In this document: positions 16,784 through 25,906 of the stretch, piece after piece
Layout: each line of letters begins with the position of its first letter
Position numbering within the stretch: position 1 is the first letter of the stretch
NCBI GenBank assembly: GCA_020060465.1
Contig: JAGVAD010000024.1
Coordinates: 62,001 to 126,000 of the forward strand
Reading direction: 5' to 3'
Source of the DNA: Anaerolineales bacterium
GTDB taxonomy: Bacteria > Chloroflexota > Anaerolineae > Anaerolineales > UBA4823
Length of the DNA stretch: 64,000 nucleotides
Made by a program: the position numbers and the translations under genes
The notes under the pieces: model-generated
Told to the model about the DNA's origin: nothing
Seen by the model: the letters and a program-made list of their open reading frames with translations, nothing else
Databases searched by the model: none

Positions 16784-19525
16784 TCAAACGCGACGACTCT
16801 CTCGCCGGCGCTGAACATTTCCCTGCACATCCAGCGCGCTTTCTTCATCCAGGGCAACTTGATAATAACGCAGGCGTTTGTGTAGCGCCTTCATCGCCTG
16901 CAGGGTTTGAACATAGTCGGCGCTGCCGTGAAGATAGGCGCGGCGCATCTGCGCCAGGTCTCGGCGGCTCGTTTCCAGCAATCCGCGAATTTCCTGGCTG
17001 GTCTGCTCATTTTCGCCGTATTCATAGAGCAGATTTTGCCATAGCTGGATTAATTCGTTGATCTGCGCCTCCAGTTCTTCTGCTTCCCCTTGTTCATGGG
17101 CGGCGCGTTCCACAATTTGAGCCACGCGTTCAACCAGCGCCTGGCTGCGTGCGCTCAAGTTGCCAAGCTGAGCTACCCGGGCGATAGCTTTACCCTTGCT
17201 GGCGCGCAATTCCTGCCATTGCGCCTGTATCTTTTCCAGCTCTTGCATCTCCGAGTCAAACGAAACAGAAGTTGGCGGCCAGGAGCGTTTTTGCTGGAAG
17301 TAGGTCGAAGCCTCTTTCAAGCTTTGCCGCGCTTTCTCCAGTTGATATTGAGCTTCACGAAAGGTTTCAATCAACGGATGGAAATCCTCCAGCGAGCGAA
17401 TAGCAGCGTTGCAGGAATGCCAAAAGTCGCTGTGACGCTTCAATTCAGAGGGCAACTTTTCCAACGAATGATCGGACTTCACCCGATGGCTGAGGTAAGT
17501 CGCCCCTGTGCTGGAAGAAAGCACGCGCCGCGCTTCTCCGATTGCTCTTTCCTCTAAATCCGCGATTTTATCCAGCTCGCCCAACAGAGCAGTCAGTTCT
17601 CTGGTCTGCTGCTGCACCTCGGCGATCAATTGATCCAGCCAGCGGTTCGCCATCTGCTCGCTGCGCTCGACCAGAGAGGCCGCCTGGCGCGCCTTTCGCT
17701 CTACCGCGCCATGCTGCCGGTTATCCAACTCGCCGATCAAACGCTGCACTTCTCTGGATTGGCGCTCGATTTCTTGTCCAGCGATGTTGCTCAAAAACTC
17801 GTTGCTGCGGGCGATAAATTCGATTTGCCCCAGCGCAGCGCGAGCGCTTTCCAGTTGTTCGCGGGCAGATTTTTCGGTTTCGATCAAGGCATTCAGACGT
17901 ATGCGCGCTTGTTCCACACGTCGGCGCAATTTCTGATAGAGCTGGTTCAATTGCCGGGTGTCTTCCAGGCGCTGCATGACCTGATCCTCCGGGACAGGTT
18001 CGGAGGGTTTATGAATATCCAATCGTTCACTTTCGCGCTCCAGGGCGTCAATCTCCACTGGCAGGCTCTCGATTGCCTCGGCGCGGGACCAGTTCTCCAC
18101 AGCAAACCCCTGGATCTCCTCCGCCAACCGCTTCGCCCCTTCCAGCCAGGTTTGCAGACCGCCGAAGTCTGGAGCGGTGAGCATGGCTGTCCACTGCGTA
18201 TGAGCCTGTTCAATCTGCTGGCAATGCTGGGCTAGTTCCTTCTGGCTGGCGCGCAGGCTGGCGACGATTTGCAGATCCTTGCCCACCTGCTCCGGTGAAC
18301 GCGGTTTGTCGGCCGGGACCAGGCTGGCTGCCTGACGATTCAAGTCGCTCAATACATCCAGGCTGCGTCGCCAAACCACAGGGTGGGGCGACCTGGCGCC
18401 GAGCATTGCCATTTGCATCGAGAGTTGTTTGAACCCTTCCGGTAGCTCGCGAAGCGCCGCCTCCAAGGCGGATATTTCACGCCGGGCGCGCTTTAGATTG
18501 GCGCCCATCTCTTGCGCAAGCCGCGTCAGGCGCTCTGCTTCAGCAATCACTGCTGGCAAACCGTCCACTTCCAGCCGCGTCAGTGTATCGTTTAGATTTT
18601 TATGAACAACGCTCAATTGATCGAACTGGGCGCGGTAATCCGTGGTTTCAATTCCCGCAGGCATATTATTCAGCGTAAGCGAAGCATCCTCCAGGGCGCG
18701 GCCCAACGCGCCGACTGTCTCCTCAGCACGCCGCGCCTGGCTTTCCCAGAGCTGTGCTTGCCCCAGCAAACGTTCTAAAATCGGTTGAGTCTCTACGATG
18801 ATCTGATGAGCCTGGACGATGGTAGCACGATCCGTCCTGGCGAGGATAGATTCTTCGCTGCCGTGATACAGGTAAGCCGGGATTTTTTCCAGCTCCCCAC
18901 GCGCCTGATCTGCTTGCCGACGCGCCTCATCTAAAACATCGCCTCGCACATTTTTGGCGTATAGAGATTCAAGCATCTGGTGGAGTTTTTGCTGCATTTG
19001 CAGCGCCCGCTTCGCCTGCTGGGCGACGTCCCAGCCAACCCGACGGATCTCGGTTTCTTTTTGCGCAGCCGCGTCTATGAGCTGTCCGATTTGAACCATC
19101 TCCTGACGCAAGCGTTTGACATCCCGGCGCAGAAAATACCACAAATACGGCGCGCCCATCATCACCCGCCAACGAACCATGCTCAGATCGTTGGCGCGTT
19201 GGTTCAGCGCCGCCCGTTGAGCTTGCCAATCGAAAATCTGCCGCTCAATTTCGTCTAGTAACGCCCATAAATCCTGCACATGAGAGCGGAAAGGCTCCTG
19301 TTCGTCGGCTGCGAACTCCTGGGCGGCGATCCTGAATGGACGTCGCCTGGTTTCTAACAGACGCCCGTCGCGGCGCAACTGCTCCAGTTCGTTTTGGGTT
19401 TGTTTTTGCAGGGCGCGTGTCAAGAGATAAAGGCCGCCAATGGTCAAAAGTAAGACCAGCGGGACCAGGCAAAGTTCATAGGGAAAGCCCGCCTGCGCCA
19501 TATCTCCAAGTAAATGATAATCCAA
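16784..19525 (-). CDS. Large membrane-anchored coiled-coil protein, unrecognised
   Basis: A 913-residue protein. The N-terminus has one membrane helix (YELCLVPLVLLLTIGGLYLL). The rest is almost entirely Gln/Glu/Arg/Leu-rich and heptad-like, with long stretches such as EREQLESARAALGQIE typical of coiled coils. No ATPase Walker motifs are visible, so it is not an SMC protein. A septation-ring (EzrA-like) or stalk-like scaffold role is possible, because EzrA shares the layout of one N-terminal helix followed by cytoplasmic coiled coil, but sequence identity was not recognised. An alternative start is ATG 19501. It lies between lutA and htpG with small gaps. Confidence 0.6.
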   Translation of the reverse strand: MDYHLLGDMAQAGFPYELCLVPLVLLLTIGGLYLLTRALQKQTQNELEQLRRDGRLLETRRRPFRIAAQEFAADEQEPFRSHVQDLWALLDEIERQIFDWQAQRAALNQRANDLSMVRWRVMMGAPYLWYFLRRDVKRLRQEMVQIGQLIDAAAQKETEIRRVGWDVAQQAKRALQMQQKLHQMLESLYAKNVRGDVLDEARRQADQARGELEKIPAYLYHGSEESILARTDRATIVQAHQIIVETQPILERLLGQAQLWESQARRAEETVGALGRALEDASLTLNNMPAGIETTDYRAQFDQLSVVHKNLNDTLTRLEVDGLPAVIAEAERLTRLAQEMGANLKRARREISALEAALRELPEGFKQLSMQMAMLGARSPHPVVWRRSLDVLSDLNRQAASLVPADKPRSPEQVGKDLQIVASLRASQKELAQHCQQIEQAHTQWTAMLTAPDFGGLQTWLEGAKRLAEEIQGFAVENWSRAEAIESLPVEIDALERESERLDIHKPSEPVPEDQVMQRLEDTRQLNQLYQKLRRRVEQARIRLNALIETEKSAREQLESARAALGQIEFIARSNEFLSNIAGQEIERQSREVQRLIGELDNRQHGAVERKARQAASLVERSEQMANRWLDQLIAEVQQQTRELTALLGELDKIADLEERAIGEARRVLSSSTGATYLSHRVKSDHSLEKLPSELKRHSDFWHSCNAAIRSLEDFHPLIETFREAQYQLEKARQSLKEASTYFQQKRSWPPTSVSFDSEMQELEKIQAQWQELRASKGKAIARVAQLGNLSARSQALVERVAQIVERAAHEQGEAEELEAQINELIQLWQNLLYEYGENEQTSQEIRGLLETSRRDLAQMRRAYLHGSADYVQTLQAMKALHKRLRYYQVALDEESALDVQGNVQRRRESRRV

Positions 19526-19612
19526 TTAAGCGCCACGCGACCAGCTCTCAACTCCGCTTACGGCATTGCGTGCTGCTGATGGCTGGCCGCTGGTCGCTGA
19601 AAGGTGATGTAA

Positions 19613-21508
19613 TTATACTAAAGCTGCTTCCATAATCTTTTGGATGCGGGAAATCATGCTGGCCGGGTCGGGATGTAACCCTTCGATGAGCAGCGCATTC
19701 TCGTAAATCTGCTCGATGACCAGCGGCCCAAGCGGGTCTTCTGGGGGCATATTGTTCAAGCGCACCAGGATGGCGTGGCGCGGGTTTAGCTCCAGCACCT
19801 TTTTGGGCGGGGTGAAGTCTTTATTCAGCAGGCGATACACGCGCTGTAACTCTTGATTGGGAGCGCCCGCCGGATCCACCAGGCGCGCCGGCGAATCCGA
19901 GAGACGTTCGGTCATGCGCACATCTGCCACGCGCTCGCCAAGCTGGGCTTTGAAACGTTCCACCAGGCTGCTCTGGCCGGCGGCATCCACACCGGCTTGC
20001 TGCTGATCGCCCTCTTTGGTATCCGCTTCTGGCGCCGGCAGGTCGGCATTGGCGACGTTGACAAGCGGAAAATCCTTATATTTCGTCAACCTTGCCAGCA
20101 TGAAGGCATCCACCGGATCGGTCAATAAAAGCACCGGATAACCATAACGCCGTACAATGTCCAGGTGCGGCGAATATAACACCGACCGCTCGTCATCGCC
20201 CAGCAAGTAGTAAATGTGTTTCTGCTCCGGTTTCATGCTTTTCAAGTAATCCTCCAGGGAGGACCACTGATCTGGATGATCCGTGGTGCGGAAGCGCAGC
20301 AAGGGGTACAAACTTTCCGGCTCATTGGGTTCGATCGCCACGCCTTGCTTGATGTAACGGGCATACGCCTGCCAGAAGCGGTTGTACTTTTCCGCGTCTT
20401 CCTCCGCCAGTTTCTTCAGTGTATCTATCACCTTTGAAGTCACCAGCTTTTTCAGGTTGACCATCACCCGTGTGGATTGAATGGATTCGCGCGAAACGTT
20501 CAGCGGCAGATCTTCCGAATCCACCACGCCCTGGACAAAAGAGAGATATTCCGGCAAAAGATCGCGGTTGTATTCCTGAATGAGAACTTTGCGAGCGTAT
20601 AACTTGAGGCCATCCTCTTTACGCAGAGAAAACAGGCTGCGCTCGGGGCTGGCTGGCACAAACAGCAAGGCATACATCTGAACCGGAGCGTCCACCACCA
20701 TGTGGGCGTACGCCAGAGGCGGCTCAAAGTCTAAGGTGAGTTGTTTATAAAAATCCTCGTAATCTTTCTTTTCCACCTCACGCGGCGATTGCCGCCACAA
20801 AGCGGTTTGACGGTTTGCCTGTTCTTCTTGCTGACCAATAAAGATCGGGAAGGGGACAAAATCCGAGTGCTTGCGCACGATTTCACGCAGACGGGCTTCC
20901 TGGAGGAACTCTTTGGCATCGTCCTTCAACTTTATGATGACATCGGTGCCGCGTTCGGCTTTCTCGGCCGGCTCCACGCTAAACGTGTCCGCTCCGGTGC
21001 AGAACCAGGCGGCGGCTTGAGCGTCCTTGCGATAGGAACGAGAAATCACACGCACCCACTCGGCGACCATAAAGACCGAATAAAACCCCACGCCAAACTG
21101 ACCAATTAGATCCGCAACGTTTTTGCCTCCCTGGCGAGCAGCCTGGACAAATTCACGCGCTCCAGAATGTGCAATCGTGCCTAGATTGGCGATCATTTCT
21201 TCAGCGGTCATCCCCACGCCGCTATCTCGAATGGTCAAGGTGTTCGCCTCGGCGTCGGGGATCAAGCGGATCTCCAGGCGCGCGTCCGGGTTAAGCACAT
21301 CGCGATTGGTGAGCATTTCGAAATCCAGGCGGGTGAGGGCGTCGGACGCATTCGAAATCAGCTCGCGCAAGAATATTTCTCGTTCTGTGTAGAGAGAATG
21401 GATCAAGATATCCAACAGTTGACGGGTTTCTGCTTTGAAGGCGATAGAGGCTGCGCCCGCAGAAGAAGGCGCATCCTGTGCAGCGTTCGAATTGGCTGAA
21501 TCTTCCAT
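19613..21508 (-). CDS. htpG: Molecular chaperone HtpG (Hsp90)
   Basis: A 631-residue ATP-dependent chaperone. The GHKL ATPase domain shows TEREIFLRELISNASDALTR, IRDSGVGMTAEEMIANLGTIAHSG and IGQFGVGFYSVFMVA. The middle domain has SRESIQSTRVMVNLKKLVTSKVIDTLK, and the C-terminal domain ends without the eukaryotic MEEVD. The start was moved to ATG 21508 (MEDSANSNAAQ), which has a near-perfect GGAGGTAA site; the ORF-track start would place the ribosome site inside the gene. No CIRCE inverted repeat was seen upstream. Confidence 0.96.
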   Translation of the reverse strand: MEDSANSNAAQDAPSSAGAASIAFKAETRQLLDILIHSLYTEREIFLRELISNASDALTRLDFEMLTNRDVLNPDARLEIRLIPDAEANTLTIRDSGVGMTAEEMIANLGTIAHSGAREFVQAARQGGKNVADLIGQFGVGFYSVFMVAEWVRVISRSYRKDAQAAAWFCTGADTFSVEPAEKAERGTDVIIKLKDDAKEFLQEARLREIVRKHSDFVPFPIFIGQQEEQANRQTALWRQSPREVEKKDYEDFYKQLTLDFEPPLAYAHMVVDAPVQMYALLFVPASPERSLFSLRKEDGLKLYARKVLIQEYNRDLLPEYLSFVQGVVDSEDLPLNVSRESIQSTRVMVNLKKLVTSKVIDTLKKLAEEDAEKYNRFWQAYARYIKQGVAIEPNEPESLYPLLRFRTTDHPDQWSSLEDYLKSMKPEQKHIYYLLGDDERSVLYSPHLDIVRRYGYPVLLLTDPVDAFMLARLTKYKDFPLVNVANADLPAPEADTKEGDQQQAGVDAAGQSSLVERFKAQLGERVADVRMTERLSDSPARLVDPAGAPNQELQRVYRLLNKDFTPPKKVLELNPRHAILVRLNNMPPEDPLGPLVIEQIYENALLIEGLHPDPASMISRIQKIMEAALV

Positions 21509-21600
21509 AAAATTACCTCCTGGCAAACCTGATCAATCACCCCCTAACTATACTCAACAAATATCAGAATTATGTAAGAAGAGACGATAGAGACCGAGCT

Positions 21601-22761
21601 TCAATCAGGGGTGTCCCAGGGCGCTGCGCCGCCATTCAATCCATTCAACGAGCGGCGAATCGGCTCGCCCAGCTCTGGGATCACGTCCGCCACAGCCGCC
21701 AGCAGCCCAAAACAACCGGCGATCATCATATCTCCAAAAGGCGTAGCAAAATAGGGGCGTAAGGATGAGCCTCGCATCAGGTTGCGCCGCGGCCCGGTCA
21801 CTGCAACGCCGAACTCGCCTTCATCTAATGAAAGCGGCTGTGGATGGTAAATCAATGCGCCATGACCATGATGGTCGAACACGTCGCGATGGGTGAGGCT
21901 GCCATCTGCCAGCGCCAGCAGCAAAGCCTCCAATTGTTGTAAAGTCAGCAGGCCGGTATGATGTTCAAATACCCCTTCGATTCCATCTGGCCCCAAACGA
22001 AAGGCCAGGGTGTGGAAGTTGCCCACATTGACGATGACCACACGCTGCCGTCGTCTCACAACGGGGTCAAAAGCAGCGCCCAACACCGCCGCCGGCGCGG
22101 TATCCATCACCACCAGGGGAACATTATCTAACAGGCCAGAATGCCGCTGAGCTGATTGCACAACAGCCTGCAAGCGAGTCATAATGGGCGGCGCATCTTC
22201 GGCGCGGTAGGCAAACGCCGTCAGGCGGTTCTCCGCCCGGATGCGCTCATCCAGATAATCGAAGCGGAACTGCCGGTCGGAGTATTCGGGGGGTGAATTG
22301 CCGTGGTCAAAGACCGCCACAGCCACTGCCGAAAGCCCTTTGAGCGAAACGCCGAAAAGCTCCAGCGCCTGAGCGATTGCTTGCATGTCGAAATCGCGCA
22401 GCTCCAGTTGCAATACCGAATCCGGCAATTGATCGGCTTCGTCCTCTGAAATCACGGTGACGCCGCTGGCTTGAACCACTTCCAAATCATCGTTGAAAGA
22501 GCGCGCCGCCTCTGGCGTGGCGTACACCTTCAAACCGGCGTGGATGTGCTCTTCCGCCGCCCACTGGCTGGGTCCTCCGCCCATGGTTACCCCGCGCAGC
22601 GCCACCGCCTGACGCCGACGGGTGGCTTCTTTTATCCGCCGATTTACGATCATAGTCGGGGAAGGCACAACCAGTTTAAATCCGTTCTCAAGATCCAGGT
22701 GAGAGTCGTATAAAAAGATGTCCTGAGTGCCGGTGCCAACATCTACGGTTAAGATTTTCAT
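21601..22761 (-). CDS. DUF1786 family protein (actin-like ATPase fold)
   Basis: A 386-residue protein beginning MKILTVDVGTGTQDIFLYDS, a phosphate-loop-like start seen in ASKHA-fold proteins and in the DUF1786 family. Other landmarks are SPTMIVNRRIKEATRR, LRGVTMGGGPSQW, AVFDHGNSPPEYSDRQFRF, VIVNVGNFHTLAF and the acid-rich end. The function of the family is not established. The start was set at ATG 22761; the ORF-track extension of 16 residues lacks family character. It is divergent from the serS T-box leader and stands alone. Confidence 0.75.
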   Translation of the reverse strand: MKILTVDVGTGTQDIFLYDSHLDLENGFKLVVPSPTMIVNRRIKEATRRRQAVALRGVTMGGGPSQWAAEEHIHAGLKVYATPEAARSFNDDLEVVQASGVTVISEDEADQLPDSVLQLELRDFDMQAIAQALELFGVSLKGLSAVAVAVFDHGNSPPEYSDRQFRFDYLDERIRAENRLTAFAYRAEDAPPIMTRLQAVVQSAQRHSGLLDNVPLVVMDTAPAAVLGAAFDPVVRRRQRVVIVNVGNFHTLAFRLGPDGIEGVFEHHTGLLTLQQLEALLLALADGSLTHRDVFDHHGHGALIYHPQPLSLDEGEFGVAVTGPRRNLMRGSSLRPYFATPFGDMMIAGCFGLLAAVADVIPELGEPIRRSLNGLNGGAAPWDTPD

Positions 22762-22837
22762 TTTCTTTCTACCAAACCAGTCCGATTTCAGGTGAAACGA
22801 GTTTACCACTAACCAGCTCGGATTTGAAGAGCGCGCC

Positions 22838-22865
22838 TTGACACAACGCCTGGCTCAGGTATAAT
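22838..22865 (+). promoter_or_regulatory. Sigma-70 type promoter for the serS leader
   Basis: TTGACA (22838-22843) and TATAAT (22860-22865) are both perfect consensus hexamers with a 16-base spacer. Transcription should start near 22872, just before the T-box leader. Confidence 0.85.
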
Positions 22866-22871
22866 CGCACA

Positions 22872-23166
22872 AATTGATCTATATGAAAGATTTGCGCGGA
22901 GAAAAGTAACCGTCAACCCTTTGCAGAGAGCCGTCGGCGGTGCGAGGCGGCAAGGATGGGCGGCGAATTCCACTCCGCCGGCCTGTAATTTTCCTCATCA
23001 ACAGGCCAATTGTCTTCGCAGGGGCGGCGCAATTACATTGTAACGCCGTCGTAAGAGGACCGGGGCAGCCCGTTAGCGCGCATGAGAGGCCATTCTCCAT
23101 GGATGGTGAAAGCAGGTGGCACCACGAGCGCCCCCCTCGTCCTGCAGGACATGGGGGGTTATTTCG
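22872..23166 (+). promoter_or_regulatory. T-box riboswitch controlling serS
   Basis: A leader of about 300 bases before serS. Stem I features include AGAGAGCC and GGTGCGAGGCGGC, then GAATTCCACTCC, in which TCC (22969-22971) is in the usual specifier position and is a serine codon. The T-box sequence AGGTGGCACCACGAG lies at 23114-23128; its TGGC (23117-23120) would pair with the GCCA end of tRNA-Ser, whose discriminator base is G. A terminator follows. Uncharged tRNA-Ser should favour antitermination and raise serS transcription. The two specificity contacts agree with the downstream gene. Confidence 0.88.
23131..23165 (+). terminator. T-box regulated terminator
   Basis: CCCCCC (23131-23136) pairs with GGGGGG (23153-23158) around the inner palindrome GTCCTGCAGGAC, followed by a T-rich run (TTATTTCGTTATTTT). 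The 5' side overlaps the region that would form the antiterminator with the T-box sequence. Confidence 0.8.
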
Positions 23167-23189
23167 TTATTTTGAACGGAGGTGCAACC

Positions 23190-24464
23190 ATGTTAGATAT
23201 CAATTTGATACGCGAGCAGCCAGATCGGGTGCGCAAAGCGCTGGAAGCGCGGCAGATGGAAACCGCGCCGGTGGACAGCGTGTTGCAACTGGATGAGCAG
23301 CGCCGCGCCCTGATCCAGGAAGTGGAAGCGTTGAAGGCTGAACGCAACGCGGTCTCGAAAGAGATTGGCAGGATCAAGGACGCGGCAGAGCGCCAGGCGA
23401 AGATCGAAGCCATGCGCCAGGTTGGCGAGCGCATTGCGCAGCTCGATGAGCGTTTGCGTCAGACCGAGCAGGAATTAAACGACCTGTTAGCGACATTGCC
23501 AAACCTTCCCGATCCACGCGTGCCATACGGCAAAGACGAGAGCGAAAACGTCGTGGTGCGCGTCCACGGAGACCTGCCCGCATTCGACTTTGAACCCAAA
23601 CCGCACTGGGACCTTGGCCCTGCGCTGGGCATTATCAACTTCGAACAAGGGGTGAAGATCACTGGTTCGCGCTTTTACGTGCTGAGCGGCGCCGGCGCCC
23701 GTTTGCAGCGCGCTCTGATCGCCTGGATGCTCGACCTGCACATTCGACAGGGATATACCGAGAAATATACCCCCTTCATGGTCAAAGGGCAGACGCTGTT
23801 TGGCGCCGGACAGTTGCCCAAGTTCACCGACAATCTGTATCGCGATCATGAGGAAGACTTGTGGATGGTGCCGACCGCTGAGGTGCCTCTCACCGGTTTG
23901 CACATGGATGACATCCTGGAGGAAGCTGACCTTCCACTGCTCTATACCGGCTATACTCCTTGCTTTCGCCGCGAGAAGATGAGCGCCGGACGAGATGTGC
24001 GCGGGATCAAACGCGGCCATCAGTTCGATAAGGTGGAGATGTATATCTATTGCAAGCCGGAAGAATCGGAGGCAATGCTGCAAAAGATGGTCGGAGATGC
24101 CGAGGAGACCTGCCGCCTGCTGGGCTTGCCCTATCGCGTCAAGCAATTGTGCACCGGCGATCTAGGATTTGGGGCAAGCATCACCTATGATATCGAAGCG
24201 TGGGCAGCGGGCTGCCAGGAATGGCTGGAAGTGTCATCGGTATCCAACGTGACCGACTTCCAGGCGCGCCGCGCCAATATCAAATACCGACCGGCGGAAG
24301 GCGGTAAAGCGCGTCTGGTGCATACGCTGAACGGTTCGGGACTGGGCATGCCGCGCACGTTGATCGCCGTGCTGGAGAACAACCAGCAAGCCGACGGCTC
24401 GGTGGTTGTGCCGCCGGTGCTGCACCCCTGGATGGGCGGGATCGAAGTGATCCGCCCAGAGTGA
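23190..24464 (+). CDS. serS: Seryl-tRNA synthetase
   Basis: Charges tRNA-Ser. The 424-residue protein has an N-terminal coiled-coil arm (about 1-105, [20 protein letters not shown]) and a class II catalytic domain. Motif 2 is in [28 protein letters not shown] and motif 3 in [18 protein letters not shown]. The start is ATG 23190 with GGAGGTGCAACC upstream; the ORF-track start at 23082 lies within the T-box and is rejected. Regulation by serine-tRNA charging is indicated by the leader. Confidence 0.97.
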   Translation: MLDINLIREQPDRVRKALEARQMETAPVDSVLQLDEQRRALIQEVEALKAERNAVSKEIGRIKDAAERQAKIEAMRQVGERIAQLDERLRQTEQELNDLLATLPNLPDPRVPYGKDESENVVVRVHGDLPAFDFEPKPHWDLGPALGIINFEQGVKITGSRFYVLSGAGARLQRALIAWMLDLHIRQGYTEKYTPFMVKGQTLFGAGQLPKFTDNLYRDHEEDLWMVPTAEVPLTGLHMDDILEEADLPLLYTGYTPCFRREKMSAGRDVRGIKRGHQFDKVEMYIYCKPEESEAMLQKMVGDAEETCRLLGLPYRVKQLCTGDLGFGASITYDIEAWAAGCQEWLEVSSVSNVTDFQARRANIKYRPAEGGKARLVHTLNGSGLGMPRTLIAVLENNQQADGSVVVPPVLHPWMGGIEVIRPE

Positions 24465-24502
24465 GGCGTTGCCGATGGAGACCTTAAGCGATTGGATATC
24501 CA

Positions 24503-25000
24503 GTGAGCGAAATTTTTAATTTCCTGGGAGTATGGCTGATCCAGTTCTTAATGCTGGTTGGACTGCTGGGGCTGATCCTGCCAATTTTCCCCGGCTTATT
24601 GGTGATGTGGTTGACCGCCCTGGCTTATGGCGTGGTGTATGGGTTCAGTTCCGTGGGCACGGCGATTTTCGTTGTGATCAGCGTGCTGGCTTTGGCGGGC
24701 TCATTGGTGGATAACGTGTTGATGGGTGCCGGAGCGCGACAGGGAGGCGCGTCCTGGTCCACCATTCTGGTCGCCATGCTGGCCGGAGTGGTCGGTACGC
24801 TGATCTTCCCACCCATTGGCGGATTGATCGCCGCGCCGGGCGCGGTGCTGCTGCTCGAATATTCTCGCCTGCGGGATTGGAATAAAGCCTGGCAGGCGCT
24901 GCGCGGCATGGCCACAGGGTGGGGGTTGTCTTTCGTCGCCCGCTTTGCTATTGGGCTGGTCATCATGGCGTTATGGTGGCTGTGGGTGTGGAAGGGCTGA
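24503..25000 (+). CDS. DUF456 small membrane protein
   Basis: A 165-residue hydrophobic protein with about four or five membrane segments, including FLGVWLIQFLMLVGLLGLIL and FARFAIGLVIMALWWLWVW. It has the DUF456 features GLLGLILPIFPGLLVMW and a glycine-rich loop VGTLIFPPIGGLIAAPGAVLLLEY. Function unknown. GTG start, 38 bases after serS, so it may be read from the serS promoter. Confidence 0.8.
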   Translation: MSEIFNFLGVWLIQFLMLVGLLGLILPIFPGLLVMWLTALAYGVVYGFSSVGTAIFVVISVLALAGSLVDNVLMGAGARQGGASWSTILVAMLAGVVGTLIFPPIGGLIAAPGAVLLLEYSRLRDWNKAWQALRGMATGWGLSFVARFAIGLVIMALWWLWVWKG

Positions 25001-25011
25001 CGCCTCGGCGG

Positions 25012-25596
25012 TTATTCGGGCGTAAAGAACGCCATGCCCACCCCCATTCGTTCTAATCCTTCGCCAGCCCAATATTCCAGCAGAGCCGAATCTTCATCCA
25101 GGGCGTTGAATAACGCCGGTATAGAGCGCTTGTCTTGCACGAAGGCCAGCGCGCGCGCCGCAGCTAACCGCGCCGTACGGTTTCCATTTTGCAGCGCTTC
25201 CAGGAGCGGCGGAACGGCTTCGGCGCCAATCGCCGCCAGGGCATCGCCTGCCAGGCGCGCCGCCAATCCGTCGGCCTCGCCGAGCATTTTTACCAATGGA
25301 GGTATAGCCTGCGGAGTGGGATGAGAACGCAGTCCCAGCGCCGCACAGCGACGCACATCCGGGTCAGCGTCGCTCAGCGCCTGTGTGAGAAGCGTTGGAA
25401 CACGCGCATCGTCGAGCGCGCTGAGCGCTCGCGCCGCCCACCAGCGCGTTTCCGCGTCTGGAGAAGCCAGCCAACCGGATAAAGTCTCCAATAAAGCTTT
25501 GCTTTGCAGCGAGGCCAGATGTTCCACCGCCGCCTCAGCCCGCGTTTCATCGCCGCTGGTCAGTTCCGACAGCAGTTCCTCCAGGTTTTGCGCCAT
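25012..25596 (-). CDS. HEAT-repeat protein
   Basis: A 194-residue cytoplasmic protein made of about five HEAT (PBS-lyase-like) repeats, seen as the recurring pattern of DAETRWWAARALSALDD, DADPDVRRCAALGLRSH, DGLAARLAGDALAAIG and NRTARLAAARALAFVQD. Such solenoids bind other proteins; no enzymatic residues are visible. It converges with the DUF456 gene and ends 12 bases from it. Partner unknown. Confidence 0.8.
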   Translation of the reverse strand: MAQNLEELLSELTSGDETRAEAAVEHLASLQSKALLETLSGWLASPDAETRWWAARALSALDDARVPTLLTQALSDADPDVRRCAALGLRSHPTPQAIPPLVKMLGEADGLAARLAGDALAAIGAEAVPPLLEALQNGNRTARLAAARALAFVQDKRSIPALFNALDEDSALLEYWAGEGLERMGVGMAFFTPE

Positions 25597-25638
25597 AGCT
25601 GTAGATTAGCAGTGTCTAACGACGAAAACTAACGCGGC

Positions 25639-25857
25639 TCAGGCATTGGGTGGCGGGATGGGCAAGTCCTCCACCCGCGTCTGCGCCCACTTATCCCCTT
25701 CGTCAATCAACATAACCGGTATGTCATCCCGCACCGGATATTTTCTTCCACAATCCCGGCAGATGAACCAGGATTCTTTATAAAAGTCCAGCAGTCCCTC
25801 TTTTTCACGAACGCAAGCCGGACAGCGTAAGATTTCAAGCAAATCTTTGTTGACCAT
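25639..25857 (-). CDS. Trm112-like zinc-ribbon protein
   Basis: A 72-residue protein starting MVNKDLLEILRCPACVREKEG, with a second CxxC in CRDCGRKYPVRDDIPVMLIDE. The Trm112/YcaR family has this pattern; in eukaryotes and archaea it activates methyltransferases, while the bacterial role is unclear. The start was moved to ATG 25857, preceded by AGGAG six bases away. It lies upstream of the HEAT protein on the same strand with a 42-base gap. Confidence 0.85.
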   Translation of the reverse strand: MVNKDLLEILRCPACVREKEGLLDFYKESWFICRDCGRKYPVRDDIPVMLIDEGDKWAQTRVEDLPIPPPNA

Positions 25858-25906
25858 AGCTTCTCCTAGCATGAGAACAAATTGAAGTTTTGTAAGACGC
25901 GTTTGC

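Noticed and set aside
16784-19525. SMC/RecN-type ATPase
   Set aside because: Coiled coil is extensive, but no Walker A or signature motif is visible and the N-terminus is a membrane helix.
23082-23189. N-terminal extension of serS from the ORF track
   Set aside because: It would translate the T-box and terminator. The family N-terminus starts at 23190 with a good ribosome site.
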